Assembly: GCA_934667795.1 (NCBI GenBank)
Contig: CAKUMP010000065.1
Location: 1 to 10,049 of the forward strand
Origin: an uncultured Chthoniobacterales bacterium
Lineage (GTDB): Bacteria > Verrucomicrobiota > Verrucomicrobiia > Chthoniobacterales > CAKUMP01
Direction of reading: 5' to 3'
Length of the DNA: 10,049 nt
A program made the position numbers and the translations under genes. Positions 1 to 6,314 of the stretch are shown piece by piece (position 1 is the first letter of the stretch; every line of letters begins with the position of its first letter). The notes beneath the pieces were generated by a model. It saw only the letters and a program-made list of their open reading frames with translations, had not been told where the DNA came from and made no database searches.

Positions 1-1
1 T

Positions 2-415
2 ACCTATACAGGCGACACGATCATTTCCAACGGGACGTTACTCCTGGCAGATACGGGAAAATTGAATTTTCTGATAGAAAGTAACGGGGTCAACAATCAG
101 ATCACCGGAACTACCGGGGGTAACCTCACTCTCAACGGAACCTTTACGTTCGATTTATCCGGTGCAAGTACAACGCCAGGAGCCAGTTGGAATATCGTGG
201 ATGTGGCCAGCCTTGGAACAGTCAATTACGGGGAAACATTCGCCGTTGAAAATTTTACAAAAAATGGAAACATCTGGACTTTTGGAGATTATGAATTCAG
301 TCAGGTAAGTGGGCTTCTTACCACCGCCATCCCCGAACCTTCTGCAGTATTTTTGACCGGTATAGGAATGCTTCTTTTCGTCAACCGCCGTACGAAAATA
401 CGCTCGGTTATGTAA
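2..415 (+). CDS. PEP-CTERM surface protein with autotransporter-type beta-strand repeat, C-terminal part
   Basis: This is the 3' end of a gene whose reading frame is open at the left window edge, so the true start lies outside. The first visible residues (YTGDTIISNGTLLLA) match the autotransporter-associated beta-strand repeat (PATR/TIGR02601 type), in which a short YTG...NGTL core marks each beta-helix rung. About 90 residues of low-charge, G/T/N/S-rich beta-type sequence follow. The end is a PEP-CTERM sorting signal: I-PEP-S (PEP codons 332-340), a hydrophobic helix, then a basic tail NRRTKIRSVM. In this family the signal routes a secreted protein to the exosortase system for processing and surface or matrix placement. 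The protein is therefore probably exported, large and repetitive, but its specific role is unknown. The tail after the arginines is somewhat longer than usual. The family call is solid; the function is not known. Confidence 0.88.
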   Translation, partial: TYTGDTIISNGTLLLADTGKLNFLIESNGVNNQITGTTGGNLTLNGTFTFDLSGASTTPGASWNIVDVASLGTVNYGETFAVENFTKNGNIWTFGDYEFSQVSGLLTTAIPEPSAVFLTGIGMLLFVNRRTKIRSVM

Positions 416-426
416 CGTCCCCCGAC

Positions 427-457
427 AATTTGGAGTGCGGCGGTCTCCGCCGCTTTG
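427..457 (+). repeat. REP-like palindrome, copy 1
   Basis: This 31-base unit begins 11 bases after the PEP-CTERM stop codon. Its core is a perfect hairpin: a 7-bp GCGGCGG/CCGCCGC stem (437-443 with 447-453) and a TCT loop. It is the reverse complement of 801-831 at 30 of 31 positions. GC-rich palindromes in inverted pairs resemble bacterial REP/BIME elements. It could stabilise the 3' end of the upstream mRNA. It is a poor intrinsic terminator because only three T residues follow the stem. Confidence 0.8.
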
Positions 458-553
458 GGTCATAACGAAAGGGGGGAGGAAATTACGAAGAAGAATTTAT
501 CCGCAGATCATGGTGGAGGGTATCCCCTGCACGAAAAAGGATCCACAGATTGA

Positions 554-611
554 CGCAGAATAGCGCGAAGCGAAATAGCCTGTCTAATATTCTTATCGAA
601 CGAAAACAGGC
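554..611 (+). repeat. Repeat module A, copy 1 (hairpin unit)
   Basis: Positions 554-590 are identical over 37 bases to 7604-7640. The unit then continues with a less conserved loop and the closing arm acaggc (606-611), which pairs with gcctgt (578-583). The 6-bp stem is retained in both copies although the loop differs in sequence and length (22 versus 21 bases), which suggests that the structure matters. A small CGC-GAA-GCG hairpin lies within the conserved part. Confidence 0.8.
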
Positions 612-680
612 ATTAACACAGATTTTTTTTGGATAGGAATGGAGCACCTTTCGAGCAAGACGTTAAAAGGTGTTTCACTC

Positions 681-747
681 TTGTCCAAAACCCTTAAAAA
701 TCGACGTTTATTTATGGATCAATTATCCTGTTTTTTATCTGCGGATT
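681..747 (+). repeat. Repeat module C, copy 1
   Basis: These 67 bases align without gaps to 7692-7758 with 49 identities by hand count (about 73 percent). Both copies end in a ctgcgg/ccgcag-type motif. The tail (from about 726) also resembles 7920-7940. In this region module C follows module B; in the second region it precedes module B. Confidence 0.65.
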
Positions 748-761
748 CTTTTTTATATAAT
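735..761 (+). promoter_or_regulatory. Possible promoter for the kinase gene
   Basis: A perfect TATAAT hexamer lies at 756-761 in an AT-rich tract. The expected -35 zone holds only T-rich sequence with no good TTGACA match. If used, transcription would start near 768 and the mRNA leader of about 94 bases would contain the REP-like hairpin at 801-831. The evidence is the -10 box only. Confidence 0.3.
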
Positions 762-800
762 GAAATATTTTGGGTATTGAACCCCACTCGTGGTTCGATA

Positions 801-831
801 CAAAGCCGCGGAGACCGCCGCACTCCAAATT
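801..831 (-). repeat. REP-like palindrome, copy 2 (inverted)
   Basis: This unit is an inverted match to 427-457 with one mismatch in 31 bases. The mismatch (C at 807) breaks one pair of the 7-bp stem (805-811 with 815-821), so this copy folds a little less well. It lies 30 bases upstream of the kinase ATG. It also overlaps the in-frame GTG at 790, so a start chosen there would translate repeat DNA. Confidence 0.8.
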
Positions 832-861
832 TACTCGACGAGAACGAGAGTGGATGCTAGA

Positions 862-3378
862 ATGAACGAACTTCCTCCGATGAACTTGCGAGTTTTCCAA
901 TTCAGAGCGGCTTTTGGCATTTTTTTGTGTCTTATTATTTTTTCTGTTGCTCCTGTCCGGATTTGGGCGTATCCGGAATTAACTTCGGAAGAAGTCCATT
1001 TTCTTGAAGAGCGTTCGGGTATCTATTTTATCAGTCAAAAACATTACCCGCCATTTGAGTTTATTTCTGAGGAAGGGGAGCCGCCTCAAGGCATTTCTAT
1101 TGATCTTGCGCGCTGGATTGCCGAACGTTACGGCTTCACTCCTCATTTTTATTATGCGGATTTCCAGACCGCCCAGCAACGAGTGCTTAAAGGACAGTCA
1201 GACGTATTGACCAGTCTTTTTCTGAGTGAAGAGCGCAAAAAGCATTTTGCTTTTTCGCCCCCCTTTATTGACGTCCCTTCCTCTATTTTTGTTTCTACAG
1301 AACGTCCGGATATTCTTTCTGTCAAAGATCTGAATGGAAAACGGGTTGCGATCCAGCGGGGAGATTATGCCAAAGAGTTTCTGGCGCAGCAAAAAATCGA
1401 TTATACCATTGTAGAAACGACTAATTTTCGTGATTCGATTCAACAGGTTCTTTCGGGGGAAGCCGATGTACTGATTGGAGATGAGCAGATTGTTTATTAT
1501 GAAGTGTATTCTGCCGGGCTGACGGGTCAGTTGAAAAAAGTAGGCAAACCTCTTTATACGGGTCAGACCTGTTTTGCGGTAGCGAAAGACAACTTCATTT
1601 TAAATGCCATTTTAGCCAAAGGTGTTAAAGCCGCCCAAAAAGAAGGAGTCATGGATGACATCATCCTGAAATGGGCAGGAAAGTCTCTGGAACTGCAACA
1701 TACGACCTGGGAACGCTATTTACCGGCCATTCTGAGCATCCTTATAGTTTCATTTATTGTCAGCCTTCTTGGCTGGTACTGGAATCGCAAGCTACAGGAG
1801 TTAGTCCATCGCAAAACCCAGGAGTTGCAGGAAACACAGGCGCAGATTACCCGAGCGGAAGAGTTTTCTTTAATTATGGTCACCCATATCAGTCTGGACC
1901 TGCATTGGCTCAAATTTCCTCCTCGACTCCCGAACCTTCTTCAGACCACAGAACATACCCTTTCTCAAACGCCTGTCATCGACGCTATCCATCCCGAAGA
2001 TATTTCCTCATTTCAAAATCAGTTTCAGAAACTGCTGACACCGCCCAACGAGCCTATTACTCTGGAAGTGCGGTTACTCCCGGAACCGGATAACGTCATT
2101 TTCACAGAAATGAATGCGACTCTGGTGAAAGACAAACAAAACCGTCCGCTTTATTTTCTTGTTTATCTTCGAGATATTACCGAACGCATCCGGGCGCAGG
2201 AAGAAAACCGGAGGCTGGAACGCCAGGTTTTACACAGCCAAAAACTGGAAAGCCTGGGAATCATGGCAGGGGGTATTGCGCATGATTTCAACAACCTTCT
2301 GTCGGGCATCATCGGGTATGTGGATCTGGCAGAAATGCAACTTGCGGAAAATGCCTCGCCGGCGACATCTCTGCAGGAAATCCGTGAAATTGCTTTGCGC
2401 ATGGCCGCACTTTCACGGCAAATGCTCGCGTATTCCGGCAAAGGGAATTTCATTATTGAAACAGCAGACCTCAATCAAGTCATTCGTGACACGCTTTCTC
2501 TCCTGAAAATTTCTATCAGCAAAATGGCTGAATTAGAGGTCCAGCTCAGCGATTCTCCCCAGTGGATTCATGCCGACATTTCCCAAATCCATCAGATTTT
2601 GCTCAATCTCATCACGAACGCATCTGAAGCCATCGGCCCCAACCCCGGAGTGATTTCCATTCGCACGTTTACAAAATTTCTTGAAAAACAGGACCTCCCG
2701 AACTTGCCGTGGAGCGCGTGTCTGATTTCCGGTAATTTCCATATTCTGGAAGTGGTGGACAACGGGCAGGGGATGGATGAAGAAACTCAAAAACGCATTT
2801 TTGAACCCTTTTTTTCCACAAAACTTGCCGGACGTGGTCTTGGGCTTGCTGCTCTTCAGGGGATTGTTCGTGCGCATAATGGAGCAATTGAACTCCAGAG
2901 TGAACCGGAAAAAGGTTCTGTTTTCCGTATTTTTCTTCCTGTCAGTCCTGCCCCAAAAAAAGAAAAACAATCTAAGCCTGCTCTTGTCGATCCTCCAAAA
3001 ATTCCACTCCCGTTTCACGCATTAATTATTGAAGATGAGGATATTGTAAGAAACTTTCTGCTTCAGGCCCTGAAAAAAAGGGGGATAACGACACTTACTG
3101 CCGATAATGGCATTGATGGGCTTCGACTTTTTCAAGAATCCCATGAAGAGATTCATCTGATTCTACTCGACTGGACGATGCCAGGTCTGTCCGGCCTCGA
3201 TGTTCTCAAGGAAATCCGCTCCACGCACCCCCATACCCCTATCATTCTCATGAGCGGTTACAGCCCCGATGATTTCCTCCAGCTCCCTCCCGAACTCCAC
3301 CCCACTCGCTTCTTGCCCAAACCATTTTCTGCCACAAGCCTCTTTACCGAAATTCATCTCGCAATTTCCAAATCTTGA
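862..3378 (+). CDS. Membrane hybrid histidine kinase with periplasmic solute-binding sensor domain and receiver
   Basis: The predicted product is an 838-residue sensor kinase. A signal-like hydrophobic segment (17-36, possible cleavage after IWA) leads into a type-3 solute-binding domain (about 53-275; YPPFEF, FSPPF, GEADVLIGD), as in BvgS-like sensors of amino acids or other small solutes. One transmembrane helix (about 286-308), a short coiled coil and a divergent PAS-like domain (about 335-445) follow. The kinase core has the H box GIAHDFNNLL with H474, N box N586, G1 DNGQGMD at 633, the F box EPFFSTK, and G2 GRGLGLA at 657. The C-terminal receiver is intact: E724-D727, phosphoacceptor D770, S798 and K820, with family-normal spacing. 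There is no Hpt or output domain and no nearby regulator, so the partner is unknown. I chose ATG 862 over GTG 790, which lies next to repeat DNA; ATG 880 is also possible. iscA follows after 31 bases. Confidence 0.93.
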   Translation: MNELPPMNLRVFQFRAAFGIFLCLIIFSVAPVRIWAYPELTSEEVHFLEERSGIYFISQKHYPPFEFISEEGEPPQGISIDLARWIAERYGFTPHFYYADFQTAQQRVLKGQSDVLTSLFLSEERKKHFAFSPPFIDVPSSIFVSTERPDILSVKDLNGKRVAIQRGDYAKEFLAQQKIDYTIVETTNFRDSIQQVLSGEADVLIGDEQIVYYEVYSAGLTGQLKKVGKPLYTGQTCFAVAKDNFILNAILAKGVKAAQKEGVMDDIILKWAGKSLELQHTTWERYLPAILSILIVSFIVSLLGWYWNRKLQELVHRKTQELQETQAQITRAEEFSLIMVTHISLDLHWLKFPPRLPNLLQTTEHTLSQTPVIDAIHPEDISSFQNQFQKLLTPPNEPITLEVRLLPEPDNVIFTEMNATLVKDKQNRPLYFLVYLRDITERIRAQEENRRLERQVLHSQKLESLGIMAGGIAHDFNNLLSGIIGYVDLAEMQLAENASPATSLQEIREIALRMAALSRQMLAYSGKGNFIIETADLNQVIRDTLSLLKISISKMAELEVQLSDSPQWIHADISQIHQILLNLITNASEAIGPNPGVISIRTFTKFLEKQDLPNLPWSACLISGNFHILEVVDNGQGMDEETQKRIFEPFFSTKLAGRGLGLAALQGIVRAHNGAIELQSEPEKGSVFRIFLPVSPAPKKEKQSKPALVDPPKIPLPFHALIIEDEDIVRNFLLQALKKRGITTLTADNGIDGLRLFQESHEEIHLILLDWTMPGLSGLDVLKEIRSTHPHTPIILMSGYSPDDFLQLPPELHPTRFLPKPFSATSLFTEIHLAISKS

Positions 3379-3409
3379 CCCAATTCCATTGCACGCTACT
3401 ATAGAGAGT

Positions 3410-3781
3410 ATGAATCCGGTCTCTGATGGTGTAAAATTTAAAATCGGTAACGAAAAGCTGATTCGCGTCCGCGATAATGCCAGTAAAAAGCTTCGTTCCC
3501 TGTTAGAGCGCCAGGGGCGCCCCGGCGGCGCTCTCCGTGTCGCAATCATCGGTGGTGGCTGCTCCGGACTTCAATATAAAATGGATTTAGTCGATGGTCC
3601 GGCGAATCGCGATATCGTCGTCGATTCGAACCAGGTTCGCGTGGTCATTGACCCCAAAAGTGCTCTCTTCGTGAGCGGTTCCGAACTGGATTTCAGTGAC
3701 GACCTTCAGAGCGGAGGATTTAAAGTTACGAATCCAAATGCAGTTGCACATTGCTCCTGTGGAGAAAGTTTTGCCGCTTAA
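3410..3781 (+). CDS. iscA: A-type iron-sulfur carrier protein, IscA/HesB family
   Basis: The product has 123 residues. A-type carriers receive Fe-S clusters or iron in the cytoplasm and pass clusters to target apoproteins. The three ligand cysteines are present: C51 in GGGCSGLQY, and C115 and C117 in CSCGESF. The C51-C115 distance of 64 residues equals that of E. coli IscA (C35-C99). The N-terminus carries about 15 extra residues compared with E. coli. ATG 3410 is the natural start: the reading frame extends upstream, but that stretch overlaps the kinase gene. A short gagag lies only one base before the ATG, so it is a poor ribosome-binding site. IscA, SufA and ErpA are hard to separate by sequence; the adjoining hscB and hscA genes favour IscA. 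Codons 33-42 form a GC-rich hairpin in the mRNA (3505-3534). Confidence 0.9.
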   Translation: MNPVSDGVKFKIGNEKLIRVRDNASKKLRSLLERQGRPGGALRVAIIGGGCSGLQYKMDLVDGPANRDIVVDSNQVRVVIDPKSALFVSGSELDFSDDLQSGGFKVTNPNAVAHCSCGESFAA

Positions 3782-3795
3782 CAAACCCAATACTC

Positions 3796-4416
3796 ATGAA
3801 TTCAGATCCATCTACTCCGAGTGACCCCAAAGATATTTTCGACTCTTTTACACTCCTGCAACTCGAACCTGCACTTATGCTTGCAGAAAATGCGCTCCGG
3901 GAAGCATTTCAGGCCAAGGCAAAACTCCTGCACCCGGATCAATCCACCGGAGATCACGAAGTTTTTACGCGCCTGAATAAAGCCCGCTTCATTCTCGAAC
4001 ATATCCCTTCACGCCTGAAGGCATTTCTCGCGCTCAAATTCCCCGATTTTACTATCCCTCATTCCCGCCCCATCCCACATCCTCTCGATGACGAATTCCT
4101 CCGCTGCGCAAAACTCGTCCAGTCCATCGACCAGTTTCTGGCAAAAAAAAATACTGCTACTTCTTTCCTCGGTCGCGCTATCCTCGCCGCGGACGAAATC
4201 GAATACCTCGAAAATACACAAGCGCAGCAATCCCACCTCCACGGACTCCACCAAAACCTCCTCGCTGAACTCGAAATCCTTCACCGCAATTATCAAGCCC
4301 AAAACCCCGTCTCCCCGGAAGATATCCTCCTCCTTCACGATAAATTCTCCTATGTGGAAAAATGGCTCGACCAACTCGATGCCAAACTCCTCGACCTGAC
4401 TCTTAACGCTGACTAA
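3796..4416 (+). CDS. hscB: Fe-S assembly J-domain co-chaperone HscB
   Basis: The product has 206 residues, compared with about 170 for typical HscB. An N-terminal J-domain (about 10-75) has the hallmark HPD at 46-48 (LLHPDQSTGD), which stimulates the ATPase of the partner Hsp70. The rest (about 85-206) is charged and helical, in the position of the HscB domain that holds the scaffold IscU. Sequence conservation in that half is weak, so the HscB call rests on the J-domain, the overall layout and the position between iscA and hscA. The gene starts 14 bases after iscA with no Shine-Dalgarno sequence. ATG 3796 is preferred over the in-frame upstream ATG at 3751, which would overlap iscA. The coding strand is strikingly C-rich and G-poor, with heavy use of CTC, ATC and TCC codons. 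A plain DnaJ-like protein is the alternative. Confidence 0.78.
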   Translation: MNSDPSTPSDPKDIFDSFTLLQLEPALMLAENALREAFQAKAKLLHPDQSTGDHEVFTRLNKARFILEHIPSRLKAFLALKFPDFTIPHSRPIPHPLDDEFLRCAKLVQSIDQFLAKKNTATSFLGRAILAADEIEYLENTQAQQSHLHGLHQNLLAELEILHRNYQAQNPVSPEDILLLHDKFSYVEKWLDQLDAKLLDLTLNAD

Positions 4417-4429
4417 TTCACAGATTAAC

Positions 4430-4444
4430 TTTTCTTTTCTTTTC
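4430..4444 (+). repeat. Short tandem repeat (TTTTC)x3 before hscA
   Basis: Three perfect copies of a five-base unit make up a pyrimidine tract that ends 10 bases before the hscA ATG, in the 38-base hscB-hscA gap. No Shine-Dalgarno sequence is present here. The tract might keep the start site unstructured. Three copies are too few to infer phase variation. Confidence 0.6.
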
Positions 4445-4454
4445 TCATTTGACT

Positions 4455-6260
4455 ATGGATGATCCTATTGCTGGTATTGATTTAGGAACGACAAACTCAC
4501 TGATTGGGGTGATGGATGCGGGCTTCCCCATTCTTCTGGCGGACGAAAATGGTTCTCGCCTGACTCCATCTACGGTGCATTTTCCCAAATCGGCTCCCCC
4601 TCTGGTCGGATTTCCTGCGCAAAATCTCCAGACGTTACATCCAAATACGACCATTTCTTCGGTCAAACGCTGGATGGGGCAAAAGTCTCTCCCCTCGCCT
4701 TCCGAATCCCCACCTCCTCATCCGGCACTCTGTATCCAAAACCAGCAGCTCGGATTCCAGTTTCATTCCGAATTCTTTACACCAGAACAAATCGCTTCCT
4801 GCATTCTGGTAAAACTAAAAAAACAGGCGGAAAAACACCTGAACCTGACGCTTCGTCGTGCAGTCATCACGGTTCCGGCTTATTTTAACGACGCCCAGCG
4901 CGCTGCGACAAAAGCGGCTGGAGAACTCGCCGGCTTCCAGGTCGAACGCATTATTAATGAACCCACCGCAGCGGCTCTCGCGTACGGACTCGATAAACTT
5001 CAGGATAAATCGCATATCGCAGTCTATGATTTGGGCGGCGGTACTTTTGACATTTCGATTCTGGAACTTAACGAAGGCGTCTTCCAGGTTCTCAGTACGA
5101 ATGGGAATACCCAATTAGGAGGAGACGATCTCGACGCCGCACTGCTGCGCTACGTCCAGGCATCCATCCCGGAACAAACCCTTTCTCCTCAAGACCAGCA
5201 ACGACTCCGGGCAGCCGTGATAGAAGCAAAACACGCTCTCTCCGCCTTGCCCGAGTACCGGCTGCAGGTCCCCTTTACAGAATCCGGTTTTCATATCGAC
5301 CTGACGATCACCCGGGAACAGTTTGAGACATTAATTGCTCCACTCCTGAACCGTACACGCGACTCCTGTCTGCGCGCCATGGCAGATGCAAAAATCAAAC
5401 CCGAAGATCTCGACAGTGTCCTTCTCATTGGAGGTTCGACACGCGTCCCGGCAGTCCAGGCACTCGTTTCAGAAATTTTCAAAACCTCTCCCGATGCCTC
5501 CAATCACCCGGACGAAACCGTCGCCATCGGCGCCACCATTCAGGCTGGTATTCTTTCCGGCCAGATCCAGAATGTGGTCCTGCTGGATGTCACCCCCCTC
5601 TCGCTCGGAATCGAAACTTTCGGCGGACTCATGAATATTATTATCCCGCGCAATACCACGATCCCGGTAAAAGCAGGAGAAATGTTCACGAACCCGATCG
5701 CAAATCAATCGGCTATCCAGATTAATGTCCTTCAAGGAGAACGAGAACTGGCACGCGATAACTGGTCGCTCGGAACTCTCACCCTCCCATTTTCTCCAGG
5801 TCCTAAAGGCTCCGCACGTATCGGCGTCCAATTCGAAATCGATGCCAACGGCATCCTCCATGTCCTCGCACGGGATACCATTCATAATCACGAAATCCTC
5901 GCCGAAATCCAGAGCGCTGTCGATGTGGCCGACGAAAAAGTCGAAGCCATGATCGCAGATTCACTCGATCATGCTTTCGATGATTTCAATGCACGTATCT
6001 TTACCGAAGCAAAACTAAAAGCAGATGAACTCCTGCCGGCAATCCACCAGGCACTCCAGATACTGGGAGCCCAAATCTCAGAAGAAGAAAAAGCCGATAT
6101 CGATCGCCATATCCAGGCAGTCAAAGACGCTATCGAATCCAACTCCGCTCAAGCACTCAAATCCGCAACCAACCAGCTCGACCAGGCCACACAGTCACTC
6201 GCCACCCTCATGGTCGAACGCGCTATGGATCTCGCTCTCGAACGAAAAGGTCTCATTTAA
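4455..6260 (+). CDS. hscA: Fe-S assembly Hsp70-class chaperone HscA
   Basis: The product is a 601-residue Hsp70. HscA uses ATP, stimulated by HscB, to bind the scaffold IscU and promote cluster transfer. Visible ATPase motifs are DLGTTNS (phosphate 1), NEPTAAALAYGLD, DLGGGTFDISIL (phosphate 2) and LIGGSTRVPAVQ (adenosine). The linker DVTPLSLGIET and a beta-type substrate domain follow, then a helical lid. Several stretches fit HscA better than DnaK: ISSVKRWMG, IPRNTTIPV, NVLQGERELARDNWSL and VEAMIADSLDHA, and the acidic DnaK tail is missing. E. coli HscA has 616 residues. The start is ATG 4455; an in-frame TTG two codons earlier is less likely. No ferredoxin gene follows, unlike the usual isc order. 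Confidence 0.92.
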   Translation: MDDPIAGIDLGTTNSLIGVMDAGFPILLADENGSRLTPSTVHFPKSAPPLVGFPAQNLQTLHPNTTISSVKRWMGQKSLPSPSESPPPHPALCIQNQQLGFQFHSEFFTPEQIASCILVKLKKQAEKHLNLTLRRAVITVPAYFNDAQRAATKAAGELAGFQVERIINEPTAAALAYGLDKLQDKSHIAVYDLGGGTFDISILELNEGVFQVLSTNGNTQLGGDDLDAALLRYVQASIPEQTLSPQDQQRLRAAVIEAKHALSALPEYRLQVPFTESGFHIDLTITREQFETLIAPLLNRTRDSCLRAMADAKIKPEDLDSVLLIGGSTRVPAVQALVSEIFKTSPDASNHPDETVAIGATIQAGILSGQIQNVVLLDVTPLSLGIETFGGLMNIIIPRNTTIPVKAGEMFTNPIANQSAIQINVLQGERELARDNWSLGTLTLPFSPGPKGSARIGVQFEIDANGILHVLARDTIHNHEILAEIQSAVDVADEKVEAMIADSLDHAFDDFNARIFTEAKLKADELLPAIHQALQILGAQISEEEKADIDRHIQAVKDAIESNSAQALKSATNQLDQATQSLATLMVERAMDLALERKGLI

Positions 6261-6281
6261 TCAAATCGCATAAAGTAATTT

Positions 6282-6287
6282 TATAAT
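6282..6287 (+). promoter_or_regulatory. Possible -10 box for the M20 peptidase gene
   Basis: A perfect TATAAT lies in the 54-base AT-rich gap between hscA and the peptidase gene. No convincing -35 hexamer stands at the right distance (the region around 6258-6264 is taatcaa). A separate promoter would explain the wider gap, but the support is one hexamer in AT-rich sequence. No hairpin terminator for hscA is visible in the gap. Confidence 0.25.
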
Positions 6288-6314
6288 TTTTTCATAACCT
6301 TAACATCCATCATT

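Larger units (their letters stand above)
491..750. repeat. MITE-like intergenic element 1 (modules A-B-C)
   Basis: The left end (491-508, aagaatttatccgcagat) and the right end (737-750, atctgcggattctt) are inverted repeats that differ by a 4-base gap, so the segment looks like a small element of about 260 bp with terminal inverted repeats and no coding capacity. Inside it lie module A (554-611), module B (612-644, cacagattttttttggata...) and module C (681-747). Fragments of the phrase 'ccgcagattaacgcag' recur. No clear target-site duplication is visible. The left end is an exact 18-base inverted match to 7903-7920 in the second element. Confidence 0.6.
416..861. other. Intergenic region 1: repeat-filled, no gene
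   Basis: These 446 bases between the PEP-CTERM gene and the kinase gene contain no credible gene. From left to right they hold a REP-like palindrome, a MITE-like element made of modules called here A, B and C, a perfect TATAAT hexamer, and an inverted second copy of the REP-like palindrome that lies in the probable leader of the kinase mRNA. Short reading frames here read through the repeats and have no independent support. Almost every module recurs in the 7554-7998 gap, which has nearly the same length (445 bases). Confidence 0.8.

Noticed and set aside
437..456. Intrinsic terminator for the PEP-CTERM gene
   Set aside because: The hairpin is strong but only three T residues follow before GGGT, and the same hairpin occurs as a dispersed repeat, so a REP-like role is more likely.
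155..463. 102-codon minus-strand frame over the PEP-CTERM gene end
   Set aside because: It is antisense to a well-supported coding frame and its N-terminal part is the translated palindrome at 427-457.
491..750. CRISPR array or tandem repeat block
   Set aside because: The repeated units are not evenly spaced, are of different kinds and include inverted copies; there is no repeat-spacer pattern and no cas gene.
639..860. 73-codon open frame in the first intergenic region
   Set aside because: It runs through module C and the second REP-like palindrome; its end (RGDRRTPN) is simply the repeat translated, and a similar string appears from the other copy on the opposite strand.
2533..3018. 161-codon minus-strand frame inside the kinase gene
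   Set aside because: The plus-strand frame carries all the kinase motifs; the antisense translation shows no recognisable domain.
3269..3409. Upstream extension of iscA by 47 codons
   Set aside because: It would overlap the kinase receiver domain and adds sequence unlike any A-type carrier; ATG 3410 gives the normal length.
3751..3795. Upstream ATG for hscB
   Set aside because: It lies inside iscA at its cluster-ligand cysteine codons and adds 15 residues not expected before the J-domain.
4430..4444. Phase-variable repeat controlling hscA
   Set aside because: There are only three five-base units, outside the reading frame, in a probable housekeeping gene.
4455..6260. Calling the Hsp70 a general DnaK
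   Set aside because: The motifs, the length, the lack of the acidic C-terminal tail and the neighbouring iscA and hscB all favour HscA.
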